NCBI GenBank assembly: GCA_023429365.1
Contig: JAEYVW010000141.1
Coordinates: 1-5,711, forward strand
Direction: 5' to 3'
Source of the DNA: Bacteroidota bacterium
GTDB lineage: Bacteria; Bacteroidota; Bacteroidia; Chitinophagales; Chitinophagaceae
DNA: 5,711 nucleotides
Position numbers and translations under genes: made by a program. Under the pieces are notes generated by a model, which saw nothing but the letters and a program-made list of their open reading frames with translations, searched no databases and was not told the origin of the DNA. Shown here piece after piece: positions 1-5,711 of this stretch (position 1 is the first letter of the stretch; the number at the start of each line of letters is the position of its first letter).

Positions 1-611
1 AACGCTATCGATCTGGCCGCGGCCAGGCCTTTTTGTCCCGCATCTGGTCTTTGTTCCAGCCAGGTTGTGTCGGCTTCAATGGCCATCCGTTGTGAGGCAT
101 TGAAAGCAATAGCCCAGGGCGACAGCCTCGCATTTGTAGCGATGGGTACAATATGTTCAAAGAGTTCGGGCTCTTCAATCGCCCATTCCAGCAATTGCAT
201 ACCACCGGTGCTGCCACCGAGGGCGGCATGAACTTTTTGGATGCCTAGATGATTCTTCAAATGCTGGTACATCCTTATCATGTCCCTGATGGTAAACACG
301 GGAAAATCATGGTACCAGGGTTGCGTAGTAGCGGGATTAGTACTTAAAGGACTAATGCTTCCGTAGGGACTTCCAGGTTTGTTAACACAGATGATAAAAT
401 ATTTCGCGGGATCGAAATATTTACCATCTCCTACCAGTCCCGGCCACCATTCCAGCGGGTTACTATTGGCAGTAAGCGCGTGGAAGATCCAGATCACATT
501 TGTTTTTTCAGCGTTTAATTTTCCATGGGTAGTATAAGCCAGGTGATAACCCGGGAGGGTTATCCCTGACTCAAGAATGAATGGGCTATCGTATTGAAAG
601 GTTGTGGTCAT
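1..611 (-). CDS. metX: Homoserine O-acetyltransferase (MetX), N-terminal 203 residues, cut by the left window edge
   Basis: An alpha/beta-hydrolase-fold enzyme that transfers acetyl from acetyl-CoA to L-homoserine, giving O-acetyl-L-homoserine, the substrate of the MetY encoded just upstream. I translated it from ATG at 611-609; 203 codons are open to position 3 with no stop, so the 3' part lies outside. Visible family features are HALTANSNPLEWW (residues 44-56, oxyanion-hole region), GLVGDGKYFDPAKYFI (58-73), FPVFTIRDM (103-111) and the nucleophile elbow GGSTGGMQ (132-139) with predicted catalytic Ser134 (codon 210-212). The catalytic Asp and His are expected in the missing part. Only one base separates its ATG from the metY stop, so translational coupling is likely, and control should come from the SAM riboswitch upstream of metY. 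One oddity is NKPGSPYGS (77-85), where many MetX proteins have NxLGGCxGS. A homoserine succinyltransferase of the same fold is possible, but MetY as neighbour favours acetyl. Confidence 0.93.
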   Translation of the reverse strand, partial: MTTTFQYDSPFILESGITLPGYHLAYTTHGKLNAEKTNVIWIFHALTANSNPLEWWPGLVGDGKYFDPAKYFIICVNKPGSPYGSISPLSTNPATTQPWYHDFPVFTIRDMIRMYQHLKNHLGIQKVHAALGGSTGGMQLLEWAIEEPELFEHIVPIATNARLSPWAIAFNASQRMAIEADTTWLEQRPDAGQKGLAAARSIA

Positions 612-612
612 C

Positions 613-2231
<1,619 letters not shown>

Positions 2232-2351
2232 GTCTTTGGACTTTTACCTTCATCTTAAAGAATCAGGGATAAAAAATAGATCAGAGCACTTATCAGAGAA
2301 CGGGAAGGTAAATCTGCGGGGGACCTGTTTCCAATCCCCAAATTCGGGGAT

Positions 2352-2385
2352 AAAAAAAAGCTCACCCGATAAATCAGATGAGCTT
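2352..2385 (-). terminator. Intrinsic terminator of the SAM riboswitch
   Basis: On the minus strand AAGCTCA pairs with TGAGCTT (2379-2385 with 2358-2364). The stem continues through TCTGA and TCGGG, including G-U pairs, to a small loop, and is followed by eight T (2359-2352). It begins about 39 nt after the 3' side of aptamer helix P1. Formation would end transcription some 410 nt before metY, making this an OFF switch when SAM is bound. Confidence 0.9.
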
Positions 2386-2429
2386 GAATATGTTAGATAC
2401 TTTTTTCAAAGCTGGAGATCTGGCTTATC
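2368..2429 (-). promoter_or_regulatory. Antiterminator competing with both SAM aptamer P1 and the terminator
   Basis: The 3' strand of P1 and the bases after it (GATAAGCCAGAT, 2429-2418) can pair with ATCTGATTTATC (2379-2368) in the terminator: ten Watson-Crick pairs, one G-U and one C-A mismatch. The stem continues inward with AGCTTTGAA (2413-2405) against TTCAAGCT (2388-2381) with one bulge. Forming this long stem destroys P1 and the terminator at once, so without SAM transcription should continue into metYX. Pairing is read from the sequence; the switching role follows from known SAM-I riboswitches. Confidence 0.8.
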
Positions 2430-2529
2430 TGTCCGCCGGCTGGCGGATGGAGTTGGCACCTTTTCCTGTTTGCACAGGATAGGTTGTCAAGGCTTCGCTG
2501 GGCCATTACCCTCAGCCTTTCTTGATAAG
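2424..2529 (-). promoter_or_regulatory. SAM-I (S-box) riboswitch aptamer controlling metYX
   Basis: About 106 nt matching the S-box layout. P1 is CTTATC (2529-2524) with GATAAG (2429-2424). The P2 segment reads AAGAAAGGCTGAGGG, then TGGCCCAGCGAAGCC, close to the conserved kink-turn core. P3 starts at ACAACCT (ACCT 2484-2481 with AGGT 2461-2458) and holds TCCTGT/ACAGGA closed by a GCAA tetraloop (2464-2479). The J3/4 region reads GGTGCCAACTCC. P4 is TCCGCC/GGCGGA with loop AGCC (2432-2447). SAM binding should stabilise P1 and free the terminator. Because metYX feed methionine and hence SAM synthesis, this is end-product repression. One departure is TTGACAACC where the usual core reads GGCAACC. 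Confidence 0.95.
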
Positions 2530-2549
2530 TGATGATTAAAGAACTGCTG

Positions 2550-2582
2550 CAAAGATAGGTGAGGGTAATCAACACTACCAAA
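2550..2582 (-). promoter_or_regulatory. Promoter of the metYX transcript, Bacteroidota type
   Basis: The minus strand carries TTTG (2582-2579), a 21-base spacer, then TATCTTTG followed by C (2557-2550). This fits the -33 TTTG / -7 TAnnTTTGY pattern known for the Bacteroidota primary sigma factor. Transcription would start near 2544, about 15 nt before the SAM aptamer, a sensible distance for a riboswitch leader. Confidence 0.75.
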
Positions 2583-2602
2583 ATTTTTCATTTTTTTCTT
2601 TG

Positions 2603-2619
2603 TGCTGGTCATACCAGCA
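2603..2619. repeat. Perfect 7-3-7 inverted repeat upstream of the met promoter
   Basis: TGCTGGT, a 3-base centre, then ACCAGCA. It lies about 20 bp upstream of the -33 element of the met promoter and just past the terminator of the preceding gene. It has no T-run downstream on either strand, so it is not an obvious terminator. It could be an operator centred near -67, or only a hairpin. Confidence 0.4.
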
Positions 2620-2624
2620 TCTAC

Positions 2625-2656
2625 AAAAAGAAAAGAGATCGCTTGTGAGCGATCTC
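2625..2656 (-). terminator. Intrinsic terminator of the secreted-protein gene
   Basis: A perfect 9-bp stem GAGATCGCT/AGCGATCTC (2648-2656 with 2635-2643) with a four-base loop, followed on the minus strand by TTTTCTTTTT (2634-2625). It lies 40 nt after the TAA of the upstream gene. T-rich sequence on the plus-strand side (2659-2670) means it could also stop plus-strand transcription. It isolates the met operon from its neighbour. Confidence 0.88.
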
Positions 2657-2695
2657 CCTTTTTATTTTTTCACCGGATACAAATCAATAATTCAT

Positions 2696-3436
2696 TTATT
2701 GTTGTACGGCGGGTTGTTCTACGGGCTGTTCAGTTGTTTCTTCAACTGGTGTTTCGATTACTTTAGAACCAGTATAATGAACAGGCTTTACTTTTTCAAC
2801 TTTCTTAGTAGTAGTCTTCTTTGAAGTCTTGGTAGCTTTCTTTTCCATTTCTTCAGCAGCTGGAGTTTCTTCAGCGGCAGGAGTGAAAACCATAGCAGGA
2901 TCTTCATTGCTGTATTTGCAACCAAGGCAAACGTTCAATACATTGGCATCTTTATCATAGATCAAAACACCTTCAGGTAATTCTTTTGCTTTTGCTGTTG
3001 CTTTTTTATCAGCCTTTACATCAGTTGCTTCTTCAGCAACAGTTTCGCTTAAAGGTTGTGCGGGAATCTTATAAGTAGCCGGAGATTTTCTCAGGGTAGC
3101 TTTAATTTTTCCCTGCGGTAAACCTTCTACCCAAACGATACCTTTATTGGTTTCATCAAGTGTAACAGTAAGTGTAGTGGCCTGGCCATCTTTACCAGTT
3201 ACTTCATACTTACCAATTACTGGAAATATTTTTTCAATGGTCAGCGCTTCTGGCATAGGCTGCATCTTGTAAGTGTCAGCTGTCCAGTTGTTATATTTAT
3301 CATTGTATGTTTTAGCAACGGGCTCTGTAGTTTGTGAAACTGGTTCGGTGTTTTGCTTGGGAACGGTATCCGTTTGGGCACTCACCGCAGCCGTCAACAG
3401 CAATGCTGCGCTTGAAATGATTGCGATTTTTTTCAT
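2696..3436 (-). CDS. Exported Lys/Glu/Thr/Pro-rich protein of unknown function
   Basis: A protein of 246 residues. Residues 1-20 form a clear Sec signal peptide (KK, then a hydrophobic stretch, then AVSA) with likely cleavage before Gln21; there is no lipobox Cys, so it is probably periplasmic or secreted. A Thr/Pro/Gln-rich stretch follows (21-42, with TEPVSQ and TEPVAK). A more ordered region spans about 64-185, with beta-like segments such as GKYEVT and TTLTVTL and a CLGC motif (170-173). The C-terminal quarter is low complexity: two TPAAEE repeats (185-196), a Lys/Thr-rich run (199-217) and a Glu/Pro/Gln-rich tail. I recognise no family. The gene stands alone: divergent from uvrA and ending at its own terminator. 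The ATG at 3436 starts the signal peptide and is preceded by an A/T-rich leader. A cell-envelope role is plausible from export and composition only. Confidence 0.85.
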   Translation of the reverse strand: MKKIAIISSAALLLTAAVSAQTDTVPKQNTEPVSQTTEPVAKTYNDKYNNWTADTYKMQPMPEALTIEKIFPVIGKYEVTGKDGQATTLTVTLDETNKGIVWVEGLPQGKIKATLRKSPATYKIPAQPLSETVAEEATDVKADKKATAKAKELPEGVLIYDKDANVLNVCLGCKYSNEDPAMVFTPAAEETPAAEEMEKKATKTSKKTTTKKVEKVKPVHYTGSKVIETPVEETTEQPVEQPAVQQ

Positions 3437-3681
3437 GGTATTTTAAATTTTAAGATGATTAATGTCTTTGGTTTCGTCCCATTCTATTTAAATATTGTGC
3501 CAGAAATTCGTTTTTGATCGTTTTGCCGAAAAATTCTTTCTTTTCCAGCCTTATTTAATTTTTAAACATTGATAATCAACTATATATATTTGGACGGGAT
3601 TTTTATGAGTTTTTCCCCTGCAGCTTGTTTTATCTTCGTTGCCCCCATTTCCGGCCTTGTAAAATCATGTTGTGAATTATT
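3437..3681. other. Divergent intergenic region
   Basis: This AT-rich gap lies between the secreted-protein gene (leftward) and uvrA (rightward) and should hold both promoters. The rightward one is recognisable (listed separately). For the leftward gene I found no convincing TAnnTTTG element; TAGAATGG near 3480 is the nearest and is weak. I saw no SOS-type (LexA) palindrome and no RNA gene. Confidence 0.6.
3561..3592 (+). promoter_or_regulatory. Probable uvrA promoter
   Basis: TATATTTG (3585-3592) matches the Bacteroidota -7 element TAnnTTTG. TTTA (3561-3564) lies 20 bases upstream as a near match to the -33 TTTG. Transcription would start near 3599, leaving a leader of about 83 nt before the uvrA ATG. 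The surrounding AT-richness raises the chance of a fortuitous match. Confidence 0.5.
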
Positions 3682-5586
3682 ATGGAAAAGATCACGGAAG
3701 ATGTCATTGAAGTATTTGGCGCGAGAGAACATAATCTTAAAAATATTGACATTGCCATACCAAAAAATAAACTGGTCGTTATAACCGGAATTAGCGGTAG
3801 TGGCAAGTCATCACTTGCCTTTGATACCATTTATTCTGAAGGCCAGCGTCGCTATATGGAAACTTTCGGAGCTTATGCACGTCAGTTTATCGGCGATATG
3901 GAAAGGCCCGACGTCGATAAGATCACGGGGTTGTCGCCGGTAATTTCCATCGAACAAAAAACGACAAACAAGAACCCGCGTTCCACGGTTGGTACCATTA
4001 CAGAAGTCTACGATTTTCTCAGGCTGATGTTTGCGCGTATTGGTGAAGCCTATTCATACAATACCGGAAAAAAAATGGTGAAGTGGAGCGAGGAAGAAAT
4101 CGTAGAGAATATCTTCACAAGGTTTTACGGGAAAAAAATAAACCTCCTTGCTCCACTGGTACGTGGCCGTAAAGGCCATTACCGCGAACTCTTTGAAGAC
4201 ATTCGCAAAAAGGGTTTTTTGAAAGTGAGGGTTGATGGTGAAATCAAAGACCTCGTACCTAAAATGCAGGTGGATCGGTACAAGATCCATGATATTGAAT
4301 TGGTGGTTGACAGGCTCCAGGTAACTGATGATCTGAAAGCCAGGCTGAGCCAAAGTGTGCAGCAGGCATTAAAGCTTGGAAAAGATCTCATGTTTGTAAC
4401 CACCATGACTCCGGAAGCTGGTGAAGGCAAGAGCACCAGCAGAAAAAAAGAAGCTTCTCTATTTGACGAATCTCAAGCAGCCGCAACAAGTGCCTCTTAT
4501 TCCAAATTACTAATGTGTGAAGATACCGGTATCAGTTATGAAGAGCCTTCACCCAATGCCTTTTCATTTAATTCACCCTACGGAGCATGTCCTGCCTGCA
4601 AGGGTCTCGGTACTACCTTTCATATAAATATGGATGCCGTTATCCCCGACCCATCTCTAAGTATTGGTGAAGGCGGCATCGCGCCCCTGGGAGGTGAAAG
4701 GGAAGCTTATGTGTATAAGACGGCGGAGGCAGTCGCTAAGATGAATAAAATTTCGCTTACAAAACCAATTAGCGATATACCTAAAAAGTCACTAAACATT
4801 TTACTGTATGGTAACGAGGAGGGGATTGAGCAGGAGATTGATTTTGACAACATAGCTAATGGCAGTAACGGCGATTATGAAGGTATTGTGAATATGCTAA
4901 ACCGCTGGTTCAACAATGGGCAAAAAGAAGAACTCCGCAATTGGGCTGAAGACTATATGCAACTTAAGCCCTGCGAGACCTGTAATGGCACGCGCCTGAA
5001 AAAGGAAAGTCTCTGGTTTAAAGTGGCTGGTCGCAATATCGCCGAGTTGGGCAACATGAATCTGGACAACCTTGCCGCCTGGCTCGACGGAATTGAGTTA
5101 CGCATTTCGAATAAGCAGAATATTATTGGTAAAGATGTACTAAAAGAGATCCGGGAACGCCTGCAATTTTTACTTGACGTGGGTCTCACTTACCTTACCC
5201 TTAATCGCAGCTCAAAAACATTGAGTGGCGGGGAATCGCAGCGTATAAGGTTGGCGACGCAGATCGGTTCACAGTTGCAGGGCATAACTTATGTACTGGA
5301 TGAACCGTCCATCGGATTACACCAGCGAGACAACCATCGCCTGATCGACGCGTTGAAAAACCTGCGTGATATAGGTAATAGCGTCTTAGTCGTGGAACAC
5401 GATAAAGACATCATGCTGGCTGCTGATCACCTGATCGATATCGGGCCAAGAGCAGGTTTCCATGGCGGAAGGGTAGTCGCGCAGGGAGATCCGAAGCAAC
5501 TATTGAAACTCGACACTATAACATCGGGTTATCTGAATGGTCGATTGAAGATCGAAGTGCCCGCTGAAAGACGAAAAGGAAACTGA
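3682..5586 (+). CDS. uvrA: UvrA, excinuclease ABC subunit A, frame interrupted by TGA after residue 634
   Basis: UvrA is the damage-sensing ABC ATPase of nucleotide excision repair; a dimer loads UvrB onto damaged DNA. From ATG 3682 the order is: Walker A of ATPase I, GISGSGKSS (36-44, Lys42); AYARQF (64-69) and NPRSTVGTITE (98-108); UvrB-binding region (about 125-240, with RGRKGHYRELFEDI at 161-174); linker with extra residues (about 241-275); zinc/insertion region with CPAC (303-306) and CETC (431-434); signature LSGGESQR (514-521); Walker B VLDEPSIGLHQRD (538-550); H-loop VVEHD (570-574). So ATPase I is complete. Full UvrA is usually about 940 residues, and the second ATPase domain follows in the same frame after TGA 5584-5586. 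Up to the stop, motifs are intact and no frameshift shows, so any damage is recent or an error. The first zinc module keeps only Cys279 of its first Cys pair. There is no Shine-Dalgarno site; the start matches the family N-terminus. Confidence 0.93.
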   Translation: MEKITEDVIEVFGAREHNLKNIDIAIPKNKLVVITGISGSGKSSLAFDTIYSEGQRRYMETFGAYARQFIGDMERPDVDKITGLSPVISIEQKTTNKNPRSTVGTITEVYDFLRLMFARIGEAYSYNTGKKMVKWSEEEIVENIFTRFYGKKINLLAPLVRGRKGHYRELFEDIRKKGFLKVRVDGEIKDLVPKMQVDRYKIHDIELVVDRLQVTDDLKARLSQSVQQALKLGKDLMFVTTMTPEAGEGKSTSRKKEASLFDESQAAATSASYSKLLMCEDTGISYEEPSPNAFSFNSPYGACPACKGLGTTFHINMDAVIPDPSLSIGEGGIAPLGGEREAYVYKTAEAVAKMNKISLTKPISDIPKKSLNILLYGNEEGIEQEIDFDNIANGSNGDYEGIVNMLNRWFNNGQKEELRNWAEDYMQLKPCETCNGTRLKKESLWFKVAGRNIAELGNMNLDNLAAWLDGIELRISNKQNIIGKDVLKEIRERLQFLLDVGLTYLTLNRSSKTLSGGESQRIRLATQIGSQLQGITYVLDEPSIGLHQRDNHRLIDALKNLRDIGNSVLVVEHDKDIMLAADHLIDIGPRAGFHGGRVVAQGDPKQLLKLDTITSGYLNGRLKIEVPAERRKGN

Positions 5587-5711
5587 AAATTTCTTGAACT
5601 GAAAGGAGCGAAGGGTAACAACCTGAATAATGTGGATGTGAAATTCCCGTTAGGCAAATTCATTGTTGTCACAGGTGTAAGTGGAAGCGGTAAGTCCACC
5701 CTGATCAATGA
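5584..5711 (+). pseudogene. uvrA: Continuation of uvrA after the in-frame TGA: start of ATPase domain II, cut by the right window edge
   Basis: Reading on in the same frame from 5587 gives 41 codons of unmistakable Uvr[19 protein letters not shown], then FPLGKF, then the second Walker [10 protein letters not shown], whose Lys codon is 5692-5694. The window ends just after LIN. The TGA sits between RRKGN and KFLEL. From my recall of relatives (for example RRKPDGRYIEV in Bacillus), a Gly belongs there, so GGA to TGA, one base, explains it. There is no nearby ATG in frame for re-initiation. It is either part of one full-length gene (base error or read-through) or the disconnected 3' half of a broken one. 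Confidence 0.88.

Noticed and set aside
2286..2300. Plus-strand CACTTATCAGAGAA, resembling the start of a second S-box aptamer
   Set aside because: None of the P2-P4 core follows on the plus strand; only the P1-like start matches.
4054..4436. Two minus-strand ORFs inside uvrA
   Set aside because: Antisense shadows of conserved uvrA codons.
4414..4437. PEAGEGKSTS in the UvrA linker, resembling a third Walker A motif
   Set aside because: It lies in a low-complexity linker without the beta strand and helix context of a P-loop; the two real Walker A motifs are at residues 36-44 and just after the TGA.
5581..5590. Frameshift as the cause of the uvrA interruption
   Set aside because: Reading frame is identical before and after the TGA, so a base substitution fits and an indel does not.

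Overview
The window looks like a chromosomal segment from a Bacteroidota member, probably close to Chitinophagaceae. This rests on protein flavour, start codons preceded by A/T-rich sequence rather than Shine-Dalgarno sites, and two promoters that fit the Bacteroidota -33 TTTG / -7 TAnnTTTG pattern. The family assignment is inference; no 16S or other marker is present.

Minus strand, read from about 2582 down to 1: a methionine-biosynthesis operon. A good promoter (2550-2582) leads into a SAM-I (S-box) riboswitch aptamer (2424-2529), an intrinsic terminator (2352-2385) and a competing antiterminator. About 410 nt of further leader follows, holding a possible 59-codon small ORF (2052-2231) and a folded element (1994-2079). 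Then come metY (O-acetylhomoserine sulfhydrylase, 613-1938) and, after one base, metX (homoserine O-acetyltransferase, 611 to beyond the left edge). MetX makes O-acetylhomoserine and MetY turns it into homocysteine with sulfide. High SAM should stop transcription before both genes.

Minus strand, 2696-3436: an exported protein of unknown function, rich in Lys, Glu, Thr and Pro, with its own terminator (2625-2656) separating it from the met operon.

Plus strand, 3682 to the right edge: uvrA, the DNA-damage recognition ATPase of nucleotide excision repair, transcribed divergently. Its frame is interrupted by a TGA at 5584-5586, where relatives are expected to have Gly. The same frame continues after it into the second ATPase domain, including its Walker A motif. 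As given, the gene encodes a 634-residue protein lacking the second ATPase domain. Nonsense mutation, base-call error and read-through cannot be separated from this sequence alone.

No mobile element, CRISPR array, tRNA or rRNA was seen. I did not find a convincing new multi-gene system. The points most worth checking are the uvrA stop, the hidden small ORF behind the riboswitch, and the folded element before metY.
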